From Fibrobacterales bacterium Fibro_02 (GTDB lineage Bacteria > Fibrobacterota > Fibrobacteria > Fibrobacterales > Fibrobacteraceae), in NCBI GenBank assembly GCA_001603905.1, contig LVAE01000011.1, forward strand, positions 1 to 63,053: a DNA stretch of 63,053 bases, read 5' to 3'. Made by a program: the position numbers and the translations under genes. Within the stretch, counting starts at the first letter, position 1. Each line of letters begins with the position of its first letter. The notes below the pieces were generated by a model. That model saw only the letters and a program-made list of their open reading frames with translations. It was not told the DNA's origin and searched no databases. Positions 1-8,497 of the stretch are shown piece by piece.

Positions 1-200
1 GACGAATCGCGCGGGGAAATAAATTCAGAACCATCGAATTCCTTGACGGCGGCAGCTATCTTAATCGGATAGTTGGTCACGTCGAAGCGATCGATCGTTG
101 CGAGTCCGGATTTACCTTCCAGCAGGTTGTTCCAAAGGAGTTCCGGCGTATTGCCGAGGGCGGAAACACACCCCATACCAGTGATTACGACTTCTTCCAT
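1..200 (-). CDS. fabF: 3-oxoacyl-ACP synthase II (FabF), N-terminal part, cut by window edge
   Basis: The reverse strand reads from an ATG at 200 as MEEVVITGMGCVSALGNTPE and continues open to the window edge, about 66 codons. ITGMGxVSxxG is the N-terminal signature of the KAS I/II condensing enzymes, which extend acyl-ACP with malonyl-ACP in fatty acid synthesis. The catalytic Cys and the two His lie outside the window. There is no Shine-Dalgarno sequence; a TTTTTCTATATTT element ends about 10 nt before the ATG, so the transcript may be nearly leaderless. FabF is favoured over FabB from the N-terminal wording only. Confidence 0.85.
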   Translation of the reverse strand, partial: MEEVVITGMGCVSALGNTPELLWNNLLEGKSGLATIDRFDVTNYPIKIAAAVKEFDGSEFISPRDS

Positions 201-209
201 AATGCGCCC

Positions 210-224
210 AAATATAGAAAAAAA
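210..224 (-). promoter_or_regulatory. Probable promoter of fabF (TTTTTCTATATTT type)
   Basis: On the minus strand, CTTTTTTTCTATATTT lies directly upstream of fabF, with TATATT 10 nt from the ATG. The same motif precedes many other genes in this window. A start site 6-7 nt after the TATATT box would leave a leader of only a few bases. Confidence 0.55.
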
Positions 225-327
225 GCAAACTTACTTTCTAGTATTTTATCCTTAATTTGTAGAATTATATGACATTTTTATTACTTTTTTACCACAAAAC
301 GATAAATAAGCTGTTTTTTGCCCCTAA

Positions 328-363
328 AAAAAGACAAGTTGCCGCAAGAACAACCTGTCTTTT
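328..363 (-). terminator. Rho-independent terminator of gltBD
   Basis: Read on the minus strand, AAAGACAGGTTG and CAACTTGTCTTT pair around a TTCTTGCGG loop and are followed by a run of T. It starts 22 bp past the gltD stop codon. Confidence 0.75.
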
Positions 364-384
364 GTGGAGTCAAGATACTTTTTT

Positions 385-1746
385 CTACAACGAATTCACG
401 ACTCGCTTCGCGTCGGCCATAGCACGCACCACGAGGGAAGCGCCGTTGGCGCAGTCACCCACTGCGTAAATGTGCCGGGCAGGATCAGCGATAATCGCCG
501 TACGCGGGGTAAGCTGCAGGCCAAGGTCGTTCACGATTCCTTCGGCAGGCACGCCGGTGAATCCCATCGCGAGCACCACCAGGTCGGTATCGATGACCTC
601 GGTAGAATTCGGGACTTCTGCAGGCTTGAGGGGGCGACCCTGCGGGGACATTTCCCATTCCACGCGGACAGCTTCAACACCGGCCACGCGACCATCCTTC
701 ACGATGAACTGCTTGGACGACACATTCCAGCGGCGTTCGCCACCTTCGTGCTGAGCATAGCTCGTGCGCAGCATGTACGGCCAATCCGGCCACGGCGTAG
801 ACGGAGAACGTTCCTCAGGCGGCTTGGGCATAAATTCCACCTGGAGTACACTTTCACATCCTTCACGGATGGCCTTGCCCACGCAATCGTTGCCCGTATC
901 GCCACCGCCAATCACCAAGACCTTGCGACCCTTGGCGCTGAACTTTTCGGGATTCTTTTCACCCGGCATTTCGGCACCGTGCAAAAAGTCGAGAGCGAGG
1001 AAAATACCTTCGGCTTCGCGGCCCGGGATTTTCAAGTCACGGGCGTTCGGTGTACCGATGGCGAGGAACACCTCGTCATAATTCTTGTGGATGTATTCCG
1101 CCGCGATGTCCTTACCGATTTCGGTATTGTAGACAAACTTAATGCCAGCCGCCTCGAGCAAGGCGATACGACGGTCGATAATGGACTTGTCAAGCTTCCA
1201 GTTCGGGATGCCGTAACGCAGCAGGCCACCCGCCTTTTCGCGTTTTTCGTAAACGGTAACGGCATAGCCCTTACGGCGGAGCGCCTCGGCAGCAAACAGG
1301 CCTGCAGGACCCGAGCCGATGACCGCGGCAGTCTTCCCGTTCGGTTCAGCCGTCGGGAGCACCACGCGACCTTCCTCGAAGGCGGTCTCGATAATGAACT
1401 TCTCGATCTGGCGAACCATCACCGGGTCGTTATGCACGTTGCCGGTACAGGCGGATTCGCAGAGTGCGGGGCAAACGCGGCCCGTAAACTCCGGGAAGAA
1501 CGCCGTCTTGCTGATGACTTCGTAAGCGCGTTCCGCATTTCCTACGGCAACCGCAGCATTAAATTCGGGAACGAGGTTTCCAAGCGGGCAACCTGCACCA
1601 TGGCAGAACGGAATACCGCATGTATGGCAGCGGCCCGCCTGGCCCACCACTTCTATCGAGGTGAGCTTACGTTCGACTTCGTTGTTATCCTTGACACGCT
1701 CTTCGACCGGACGGTAGATGTCAGCGATTCTTGTAACTTCTTGCAT
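385..1746 (-). CDS. gltD: Glutamate synthase (NADPH) small subunit
   Basis: 453 residues. This is the FAD/NADPH and iron-sulfur subunit that passes electrons from NADPH to the large subunit GltB for reductive formation of glutamate. The N-terminus has the two cysteine clusters of the family (CHTCGIPFCHGAGCP near residue 40 and CPALCESACTG near 95), then the FAD fingerprint VIGSGPAGLFAAEALRRKG near 141 and the second dinucleotide motif VIGGGDTGNDC near 277. It ends with the usual C-terminal FAD segment AVGDCANGASLVVRAM. It lies 15 bp downstream of gltB on the same strand and is surely co-transcribed from the gltB promoter. The length is slightly short for the family but nothing appears to be missing. 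Confidence 0.95.
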   Translation of the reverse strand: MQEVTRIADIYRPVEERVKDNNEVERKLTSIEVVGQAGRCHTCGIPFCHGAGCPLGNLVPEFNAAVAVGNAERAYEVISKTAFFPEFTGRVCPALCESACTGNVHNDPVMVRQIEKFIIETAFEEGRVVLPTAEPNGKTAAVIGSGPAGLFAAEALRRKGYAVTVYEKREKAGGLLRYGIPNWKLDKSIIDRRIALLEAAGIKFVYNTEIGKDIAAEYIHKNYDEVFLAIGTPNARDLKIPGREAEGIFLALDFLHGAEMPGEKNPEKFSAKGRKVLVIGGGDTGNDCVGKAIREGCESVLQVEFMPKPPEERSPSTPWPDWPYMLRTSYAQHEGGERRWNVSSKQFIVKDGRVAGVEAVRVEWEMSPQGRPLKPAEVPNSTEVIDTDLVVLAMGFTGVPAEGIVNDLGLQLTPRTAIIADPARHIYAVGDCANGASLVVRAMADAKRVVNSL

Positions 1747-1761
1747 ATGAACCTCAAATTC

Positions 1762-4700
1762 CTAAGCCTTTTGTCCCTTCTTCAAGAGAGCGTTTCTATA
1801 ATCCACCGGGAATACCTTCACGAACTTCGGACGTTCGCTATTCCAGTTCTCGAGAATGCGCTTGCCCTTCTCGCTACCCGTTGCCTGGACGTGCTGGTTG
1901 ATGATATCGAGCAATTCGCTTTCGCTCTCGGTACCCGGAAGCACACTTTCAAGGTCGGCAGAATCCACGTTGCAGCTCAAGTCAAAGTGACCCGTCTCGT
2001 CATACACGTAGGCAAAGCCACCCGTCATACCAGCAGCGAAGTTCACGCCCACGCGGCCAAGCACGACTACCCTACCGCCGGTCATGTATTCGCAACCATG
2101 GTCACCCACGCCTTCGCTAACGAGGAGCATACCCGAGTTACGGATACCGAAGCGTTCACCAGCAAGACCGTTGATAAAGATCTTACCCGAGGTACCACCG
2201 TAACCGATGACGTTACCTGCGATCACGTTGTCTTCAGCCTTGAAGCTTGCATTGCTAGGCGGACGCACGATGATCTTTCCACCCGAGAGGCCCTTGCCCA
2301 TAAAGTCGTTCGCTTCGCCTTCGAGGTCAAGCGTAACACCCGGAGCAAGGAAGGCACCGAAGCTCTGACCCGCGACACCCTGCAAGTGAACCTTGATGGT
2401 ATCTTCGGGGAGGCCCTTCACGCCAAAGTGTTCGTCCACTTCGCCGGAAAGTTCCGTACCCACCGTACGGTCGGTGTTGTGCACCACCGTGCAGAGTTCC
2501 ACGGCCTTGCCAGTCTTGAGTGTATCGGCCACGAACGGCAGGAGTTCGCGACGGTCGAAGTTCACCAAATCTTCCTTCACAAAGTTCTTGTCGAAGGACT
2601 TGATGCCGCCATTGACGGTTTCGAAAATCTTGGAGAAGTCGAGGTTGTGAGCCTTGTAGAAGGCAATTGCCTCGTCGCGTTCCAGGAGGTCGCTACGGCC
2701 GCAGGCTTCGGAGAGGCTCTTGAGGCCAAGGCTTGCGAGAATTTCGCGAACTTCGTCGGCAATGAAGTAGAGAAAGTTTTCCACATATTCGGGCTTGCCG
2801 GCAAAACGCTTGCGGTAGTCCGGATCCTGCGTGGCGATACCCATCGGGCACTGGTTCGTATGGCACTTGCGGTCCATCACGCAACCAAGGCTGACCAACA
2901 GGTTCGTTGCAAAGCCAAATTCTTCGGCACCGAGGAGAGCGGCCACCACCACGTCGCGGCCCGTCTTGAGCTGGCCATCGACCTGGAGCTTGATGCGTCC
3001 GCGCAGATCGTTCAGCACGAGAGTCTGTTCCGCTTCGGCAATACCGAGTTCCCACGGAAGACCGGCATGCTTGATGGAGGTAAGCGGAGATGCACCCGTA
3101 CCACCATCGTGACCAGAAATCAGCACCACGTCAGCGTGAGCCTTCGCGACACCCGCGGCAATCGTACCCACGCCCACTTCAGACACGAGCTTCACAGAGA
3201 CACGGGCCTTCGGGTTGGCGTTGCGCAGGTCATAAATCAACTGAGCAAGGTCTTCGATAGAGTAAATATCATGGTGCGGCGGAGGAGAAATCAGCGACAC
3301 GTTCGGGATAGAGTGACGGATACGTGCCACGAACTCGTTCACCTTGTGAGCCGGCAGCTGGCCACCTTCACCGGGCTTTGCACCCTGGGCCATCTTGATC
3401 TGCAAATCCTTTGCATGGCGCAGGTAGTCAATGGTCACACCAAAGCGGCCCGAAGCAATCTGACGGATGGCAGAGCTACGGATATCGCCGTTTGCGGCCG
3501 GAGTATCGCGATCGGGATCTTCACCACCTTCACCGCAGTTGCTCATGGCACCGATGCGGTTCATCGCAATGGCAATCGTTTCGTGGGCTTCGGGGCTCAA
3601 GGAGCCAAGGCTCATAGCGCCTGCCACAAAATGATGGATGATCGATTCGCGAGATTCAACTTCGGAAATATCGATCGGAGTCGTCTGCTTGAACTTGAAG
3701 AGGCCACGCAGAGTCGCTTGACGTTCGGACTGGTCGTTGATCAGCTTGCTGTAGACCTTGAACTTTTCATAATCGCCACCCTGAACTGCCTGACGGAATG
3801 CCGCCAAGGACTGCGGAGTCCACAGGTGCTTTTCACCTTCCTTGCGGAATGCATACTGGCCACCCGACTGGAGCACCTTGCTTGCATCGGCAAAGGCGAT
3901 CTTCTGGCGTTCGCCCACTTCGCGGGCGATTTCTTCGAGGCCGATACCTTCGATACGGCTTGCCGTACCCGGCAGGAACTTCTCGATGAGTTCGTGGTTC
4001 AGGCCCACGGCTTCAAAAATCTGTGCACTGCGGTAGCTACGAAGAGTGGAGATACCCATCTTCGACATAATCTTCAACAGGCCCTTGTCCACTGCCTTCA
4101 CGTAGTTTGCAGCAGCCGTCACCGGAGCCACATCCAGGTCACCGTTGTGGCACATGTTGGTGATGCTTTCGAAAGCGAGGTACGGGTTGATGACGGTCGC
4201 ACCGTAACCGAGCAACAGGGCAAAGTGCATCACTTCGCGAACTTCACCGGACTGCACGATCAGACCGATTTCAGGACGCACGCCCGCTTCCACCAAGGCG
4301 CGGTTCACGCAAGCCGTTGCGAGGAGAGACGGAATAGGCACATAGCCCCAGTCAATGTTCTTGTCTGAAAGAACGATGATGTCAAACTTATCGTTTACTG
4401 CACGCACGGCATCGCCAGCGAGGTTCTGCAGGGCTGCTTCCAGCACCGAGCCGTCACCACCGAGCGGGAACTGCATCTTGAGCACCTTCGCCTTAAAGCT
4501 CTTGTCGCCGATATTCTCGAAGCGACGGATTTCGTCTTCCGTCACGATCGGGCGCGGAATCTTGATCAGGTGCGCCTGCTCCGGAGTCTCTTCCAGAATG
4601 TTGCCGTGGTTCCCGATGTATGTCGTAAGGCTCATCACCAGCTCTTCGCGAATCGGGTCAATCGGCGGGTTAGTGACCTGAGCGAACAGCTGCTTGAAGT

Positions 4701-6189
4701 AGTTGAACAGCGGCTGCGGCTTGTCCGAAAGCACAGCAAGCGCGGCATCGTTACCCATGGAGCCAATCGGCTCGGCCCCGTTCTTGGCCATCGGCTGCAA
4801 GATGATGGAGAGGTCTTCGGCAGAATAGCCGAAGCGCTTCTGCTGCACCAGAATATCTTCGGGAACGTCAGACGGGTTAATCTCGCTAAAAAGCCCGCGG
4901 ACGCTCATCTTGTTCTCGGCAACCCAGCGGCGGTAAGGCTTGGCTCTCGCCACCTGAGCCTTCATTTCCGCATTCTTCAAGATGCGGTGATTTTCCAAAT
5001 CCAGATAAATGATTTCGCCGGGCTTGAGGCGGCCCTTTTCTTCGACTTCGTCGTCATGCAAGTCAAGCACGCCCGTTTCGGAAGCCATCACGAAAAGGCC
5101 GTCTTTACACAGAGTGTAACGTGCCGGACGAAGGCCATTACGATCGAGGATTGCACCCGCATTCACGCCATCGCTGAACGCAACGGCTGCCGGGCCATCC
5201 CACGGTTCCATAAGCATGGATTCATATTCAAAGAAGCCACGCACATCGCGGCCCAGGTAATGTTTCTGGCCCCAAGCCTGCGGCATGAGCATCATCATCG
5301 CATGCGGAAGGCTACGACCCGCAGCGACGAGAAGCTCAAACATATTGTCGAGGCTGGCCGAGTCACTCTGCCCCGCCGGAACAAGCGGCAAAAGTTTCTG
5401 CAGGTCATCGCCGATAATTTCGCTCTTCAGGTGCGGTTCGCGGGCACGCAGACTGTTCAGGTTTCCGCGCAGGGTGTTGATTTCGCCGTTGTGAGCGAGG
5501 TAGCGGAACGGATGCGCGAGCGGCCAAGTCGGGAAAGTGTTCGTGGAGTAGCGCTGGTGAACAAGCGCAATCGGGGACTCGAAATCGAGATCGTTCAGGT
5601 CCTTGTAGAAGCCTTCAATCTGGCTTGCGAGCAATAGTCCCTTGTACACGATGCTACGGCGGCTGCAGCTGCAAACATACAAACCCTTGCAAGCCTTTTC
5701 CATCAGGCGACGAATCACATACAACTTAATATCAAACGTACCGTCATTTTCAAAAGCGGAACCGTCAAAGAACACCTGACAGATATGGGGCAAGGTCTCG
5801 CGTGCCGTGCGGCCGATCTTTTCGGGATTCACCGGCACCTCGCGGAAGTTCAGCACCTTCACTCCCTCGGCCTCGGCAATTTCCTTGATCTTTGCGTCAA
5901 ACGCAGAAGCTTCGAGCGTATTTTCGACAAAGAACATCGCAACACCGTAGCGTTCCGGAAGTGTCGGGTACAGCTTGCGGAAGAACTTGTGAGGCATAGA
6001 AAGCAAAAGGCCGGCGCCATCACCCGTTTCAGGGTCGCCACCAGCCGCACCGCGATGCATGAGCCTTTTCAAGACCGTAATGCCCTGCAGCACAATCTGG
6101 TGCGAGGCAACATTATTAATATTGGCGACCAGGCCGACACCGCAGGCGTCGTGTTCGTTGGCCGGATCGTAAAGTGCTTGAGCGTTCAT
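1762..6189 (-). CDS. gltB: Glutamate synthase large subunit
   Basis: About 1475 residues from the ATG at 6189, chosen because AAGGAATTTT precedes it and it leaves a short propeptide before the catalytic cysteine. The frame stays open upstream but without homology. Cys16 in the EHDACGVG motif is the Ntn-type nucleophile that releases ammonia from glutamine. Next come the central domain, the FMN-binding synthase domain (PGEGGQLPAHKV, SGHDGGTGASPLTSIKHAG), the 3Fe-4S cysteines (CVMDRKCHTNQCPMG) and the C-terminal glycine-rich beta-helix (GGKIIVRPP, GGTSGKIFINGLAGERFG). It forms the GOGAT enzyme with GltD. Codon use is highly biased, as expected for a strongly expressed gene. A perfect sigma-54-like element lies 35 bp upstream. 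Confidence 0.96.
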   Translation of the reverse strand: MNAQALYDPANEHDACGVGLVANINNVASHQIVLQGITVLKRLMHRGAAGGDPETGDGAGLLLSMPHKFFRKLYPTLPERYGVAMFFVENTLEASAFDAKIKEIAEAEGVKVLNFREVPVNPEKIGRTARETLPHICQVFFDGSAFENDGTFDIKLYVIRRLMEKACKGLYVCSCSRRSIVYKGLLLASQIEGFYKDLNDLDFESPIALVHQRYSTNTFPTWPLAHPFRYLAHNGEINTLRGNLNSLRAREPHLKSEIIGDDLQKLLPLVPAGQSDSASLDNMFELLVAAGRSLPHAMMMLMPQAWGQKHYLGRDVRGFFEYESMLMEPWDGPAAVAFSDGVNAGAILDRNGLRPARYTLCKDGLFVMASETGVLDLHDDEVEEKGRLKPGEIIYLDLENHRILKNAEMKAQVARAKPYRRWVAENKMSVRGLFSEINPSDVPEDILVQQKRFGYSAEDLSIILQPMAKNGAEPIGSMGNDAALAVLSDKPQPLFNYFKQLFAQVTNPPIDPIREELVMSLTTYIGNHGNILEETPEQAHLIKIPRPIVTEDEIRRFENIGDKSFKAKVLKMQFPLGGDGSVLEAALQNLAGDAVRAVNDKFDIIVLSDKNIDWGYVPIPSLLATACVNRALVEAGVRPEIGLIVQSGEVREVMHFALLLGYGATVINPYLAFESITNMCHNGDLDVAPVTAAANYVKAVDKGLLKIMSKMGISTLRSYRSAQIFEAVGLNHELIEKFLPGTASRIEGIGLEEIAREVGERQKIAFADASKVLQSGGQYAFRKEGEKHLWTPQSLAAFRQAVQGGDYEKFKVYSKLINDQSERQATLRGLFKFKQTTPIDISEVESRESIIHHFVAGAMSLGSLSPEAHETIAIAMNRIGAMSNCGEGGEDPDRDTPAANGDIRSSAIRQIASGRFGVTIDYLRHAKDLQIKMAQGAKPGEGGQLPAHKVNEFVARIRHSIPNVSLISPPPHHDIYSIEDLAQLIYDLRNANPKARVSVKLVSEVGVGTIAAGVAKAHADVVLISGHDGGTGASPLTSIKHAGLPWELGIAEAEQTLVLNDLRGRIKLQVDGQLKTGRDVVVAALLGAEEFGFATNLLVSLGCVMDRKCHTNQCPMGIATQDPDYRKRFAGKPEYVENFLYFIADEVREILASLGLKSLSEACGRSDLLERDEAIAFYKAHNLDFSKIFETVNGGIKSFDKNFVKEDLVNFDRRELLPFVADTLKTGKAVELCTVVHNTDRTVGTELSGEVDEHFGVKGLPEDTIKVHLQGVAGQSFGAFLAPGVTLDLEGEANDFMGKGLSGGKIIVRPPSNASFKAEDNVIAGNVIGYGGTSGKIFINGLAGERFGIRNSGMLLVSEGVGDHGCEYMTGGRVVVLGRVGVNFAAGMTGGFAYVYDETGHFDLSCNVDSADLESVLPGTESESELLDIINQHVQATGSEKGKRILENWNSERPKFVKVFPVDYRNALLKKGQKA

Positions 6190-6223
6190 AAAATTCCTTT
6201 TCTTGTTTTTTGCGCTCTGTTTA

Positions 6224-6239
6224 TGCAAAAAACGTGCCA
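6224..6239 (-). promoter_or_regulatory. Sigma-54 (RpoN)-type promoter of gltBD
   Basis: The minus strand reads TGGCACGTTTTTTGCA, an exact match to the -24/-12 consensus TGGCAC-R-N4-TTGCW with the invariant GG and GC in correct spacing. A start about 12 nt downstream would give a leader of roughly 25 nt before the gltB ATG, including its AAGGA ribosome site. This fits nitrogen control of GOGAT by RpoN and an enhancer-binding protein. No enhancer-binding protein gene is visible in the window. Confidence 0.75.
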
Positions 6240-6394
6240 AATCTCAGCACAACCCGCCAATTATTGAAAAAGCGGAAAGAAAATGTAAAACACAAGGAAT
6301 TTACGGATTTTTCGCATAACCAAGGGTTTCAATTTATGTAAAAGAAATGGCAGTCATTACACTTTCCGTAATATAAAGGAGAAAGCCTTCCCCT

Positions 6395-6455
6395 CGCTCT
6401 CCTTCGACAGTCACAGGGCCGCTACCCCTTCTAGCAGGGGCTACTATGACATCAA
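6395..6455. repeat. Degenerate REP-like/hairpin stretch between gltB promoter and small gene
   Basis: This contains ACCCCTTCTAGCAGGGGCT, a short hairpin, and ends with TATGACA, echoing the GTCAT/ATGAC ends of the dispersed palindromes in this window. It lies just downstream of the 62-residue gene ending at 6465. It may act as a weak terminator, or it may be a decayed repeat copy. The rest of 6190-6464 holds the gltB promoter region and no gene. Confidence 0.35.
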
Positions 6456-6464
6456 GGTTATAGA

Positions 6465-6656
6465 TTACGGAATCTTGAACTGCAGAATTTCATCGGCAGT
6501 CAGTTCATCAAAATCCTTTCCAACACGCTCGGCATATCGCCCTAATTCCAGTAGGTTCAACTTGCCTTTAGGAGGATTTTTATAGGGATTCGGAGGAGCC
6601 AAGTACTCTTCCATGGAATCCGCCAGAATGACGGCGGGCTTTCTAATTCCACTCAT
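6465..6656 (-). CDS. Small protein, putative partner of the GNAT-like protein
   Basis: About 63 residues, starting at the ATG at 6656 (MSGIRKPAVILADSMEEYLA). The start overlaps the last 14 bases of the upstream GNAT-like gene in another frame, so translation is probably coupled. The C-terminal half has a helical look (LNLLELGRYAERVGKDFDEL, ending in an ILQFKIP tail). I do not recognise a named family. Its small size, tight overlap with an acetyltransferase-like gene and the operator at their promoter resemble the layout of toxin-antitoxin pairs, with this as the possible antitoxin; that is inference only. The frame stays open further upstream, but that part lies inside the neighbouring gene. 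Confidence 0.6.
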   Translation of the reverse strand: MSGIRKPAVILADSMEEYLAPPNPYKNPPKGKLNLLELGRYAERVGKDFDELTADEILQFKIP

Positions 6657-7200
6657 AGGTATAGACCTCCAGAAGTTTTTGTGATGCCATCCTGCTAAAA
6701 GCAAATTGGTATGGATGCAGAGCACCCAAATAAGTTGCACCTAGAACTTCAATATAGTGATTTAACAGCTCTTTGTTAAGGGCAAAACCATGAATAAATC
6801 CGTCATATCCCCATGCAAGGGAACGGTCCGCCGCTATGGCAAAAAGATGACCCCCAACACCGATGTATTTTTGCTTACCAAAAGCATGTTTATTATTGTG
6901 CGGAGCGGTACAAGCCCAATGCAAATAGGCGGCCTTTACATCCACGTCATTTCTTACCCCGACAAGCCCTTGAATTTCATTATTTTCCTTCAAGGCAAGG
7001 GCAAAGACCTCAACTTCTTTGGGAATTTTGATCCAATTAATTTCCCACCCGTTCTTTTCGTTGAATTTTTCCAGGAAAGACCTGCTTTCAATCCTGAACA
7101 CCACCGTTTCCTTGATTTCCCCAGTTTCGGTATCCTTGAGGCAGGGAACAATTTCGTCGAGCCATATGCCGACACCACCAGCGATTACGCCATTCTTCAT
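6643..7200 (-). CDS. GNAT-like N-acetyltransferase family protein
   Basis: 185 residues. The segment KYIGVGGHLFAIAADRSLAW near residues 110-130, followed by GYDGFIHGFA and LLNHYIEVLGA, matches the acetyl-CoA-binding motif A and the final strand/helix layout of the GNAT fold. The N-terminal half is less typical. The substrate cannot be read from the sequence. The gene leads a two-gene unit with the small overlapping protein at 6465-6656 and is divergent from a radical SAM gene. Its promoter has near-consensus boxes and a palindrome at the predicted start site, which suggests repression, possibly by its own products. Base composition is more AT-rich than the core genes nearby. Confidence 0.65.
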   Translation of the reverse strand: MKNGVIAGGVGIWLDEIVPCLKDTETGEIKETVVFRIESRSFLEKFNEKNGWEINWIKIPKEVEVFALALKENNEIQGLVGVRNDVDVKAAYLHWACTAPHNNKHAFGKQKYIGVGGHLFAIAADRSLAWGYDGFIHGFALNKELLNHYIEVLGATYLGALHPYQFAFSRMASQKLLEVYTYEWN

Positions 7201-7276
7201 CTTTCCTCCCTCCGCCTACATGCATAAAAAGGCGGGGCTTTGATTGTTTTGCTTCGTGTACGAAAAGCAATTTTCT

Positions 7277-7372
7277 ACACACTTGTGCACCAAATATAAA
7301 TTGCAAGATGGCGATTGTCAAGAGGTTTTGACAAAAAAAAGACTCGTAAATTGTATTTTCTCACACAAGTGT
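7277..7372. promoter_or_regulatory. Paired operator-like elements in the divergent promoter region
   Basis: ACACTTGTG at 7279-7287 and its exact reverse complement CACAAGTGT at 7364-7372 form an inverted pair 76 bp apart. The left copy sits where transcription of the GNAT-like gene should start. The right copy lies just upstream of a TTGACA (7379-7384) facing the radical SAM gene. One regulator binding both sites could control both directions. Between 7250 and 7275 there is also an imperfect hairpin (TTGCTT...AAGCAA). Confidence 0.5.
7293..7321 (-). promoter_or_regulatory. Sigma-70-type promoter of the GNAT-like gene
   Basis: On the minus strand, TTGACA (7321-7316), a 17-bp spacer and TATATT (7298-7293) make a near-perfect housekeeping promoter. 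The predicted start, about 7 nt downstream, falls inside the CACAAGTGT element. Confidence 0.7.
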
Positions 7373-7410
7373 CGTTTTTTGACACGTGAACGAATATATA
7401 TTTATCGTGT

Positions 7411-8496
7411 ATGGTGAAAAATCAATACATTTCAAAACGAAAAAACATGCACTCGTTGGCAGAATACCAACGAAAGTTGTGGAAAAATCCGCAACTCGCA
7501 TATTTGTTTCTTGAAGTGACCGATTGCTGCAATTTAAAATGCAAGCATTGCGGCAGCGGCTGCCTATCCACAAACCGTAACTACTTGCCTTTTGAAACTG
7601 CCAAAAAAGTGCTGGACGAAGTCTCCAAAGAATACGATGCATCGCAGATATTCATTTGCATCACAGGCGGCGAACCACTTTTGAACAAAGAACTATTCAA
7701 AATCATCGCCTATTCCAAGCATTTAAATTTTTCTTGCGGAATAACGACTAACGGAACCTTATTGTCCGAAGACGTCGGAGAACAGTTCAAGAAAGCCGGA
7801 CTGGACACAATCTCTATCAGCTTGGACGGTCTGGAAGAGAGTCACAACAACTTTCGATGTTCCCCAAATGCATTCCAACAAGCGCTGACAGGTATCCGAA
7901 ATGCGAAAAAAGCTGGGTTATATCCTGAAGTCGTAACCGTCGTCCACAAAAACAATTTGAAAGAACTGGATATCCTATACGAATTCCTTTGCGATGAGAA
8001 AATCGAATCATGGAAAATTGCGAACATCGAGCCCATCGGCAGAGCAAAAGAGAACTCATCGATGTTCCTCGACGCTCACGAATACAAAATGCTGCTCGAT
8101 TTCGTTAAACGGACCCGATTCCATCCGAACAACAAGATGGAAATTAATTTAGGCTGTTCGCACTATCTCGGAATGCAATACGAGTACATGGTTCGCGATT
8201 TTTATTTTCAATGCGGAGCAGGAACTAAAATCGCAAGCGTCATGGCAAATGGCGATATCGGAGCATGTCTGGACATTGAACGAAGCGAATTAACAATACA
8301 GGGAAACATTTATAAAGATTCCTTCGTAGATGTTTGGAAAAAACGGTTTGAAATTTTCCGTCAAGACAAGGCGGAATTAAATCCGCAATGCAAACAATGT
8401 AGCGAAAGGGAATTTTGCATGGGAGATTCAACCCATACCTGGAACTTTCAAAACAACGAACCCAATTACTGCGTTTTCAAAATGCTGGAGGCATAA
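7411..8496 (+). CDS. Radical SAM/SPASM domain protein
   Basis: 361 residues. The CNLKCKHC motif (Cys40, Cys44, Cys47) binds the S-adenosylmethionine-cleaving 4Fe-4S cluster, and ITGGEP near residue 88 is the SAM-contacting motif. The C-terminal quarter has the SPASM-type cysteine pattern: CGAG near 270, GDIGACLD, then CKQCSEREFC and a final Cys in NYCVF. SPASM proteins usually modify peptides or proteins (PqqE, AlbA and anSME relatives); no precursor gene is obvious next door. TATATT lies 8 nt before the ATG and there is no Shine-Dalgarno sequence; an alternative ATG exists at 7447. The zinc-ribbon gene starts 1 bp after the stop, so the two form an operon. Codon use is more AT-rich than the core genes, which suggests transfer. 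Confidence 0.85.
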   Translation: MVKNQYISKRKNMHSLAEYQRKLWKNPQLAYLFLEVTDCCNLKCKHCGSGCLSTNRNYLPFETAKKVLDEVSKEYDASQIFICITGGEPLLNKELFKIIAYSKHLNFSCGITTNGTLLSEDVGEQFKKAGLDTISISLDGLEESHNNFRCSPNAFQQALTGIRNAKKAGLYPEVVTVVHKNNLKELDILYEFLCDEKIESWKIANIEPIGRAKENSSMFLDAHEYKMLLDFVKRTRFHPNNKMEINLGCSHYLGMQYEYMVRDFYFQCGAGTKIASVMANGDIGACLDIERSELTIQGNIYKDSFVDVWKKRFEIFRQDKAELNPQCKQCSEREFCMGDSTHTWNFQNNEPNYCVFKMLEA

Positions 8497-8497
8497 T

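Noticed and set aside
364..4368. A 1334-codon open frame on the plus strand opposite gltD and gltB
   Set aside because: It is a mirror of a strongly codon-biased gene: the encoded protein has no motifs, is His/Arg/Thr-rich, and both opposite genes are unmistakable.
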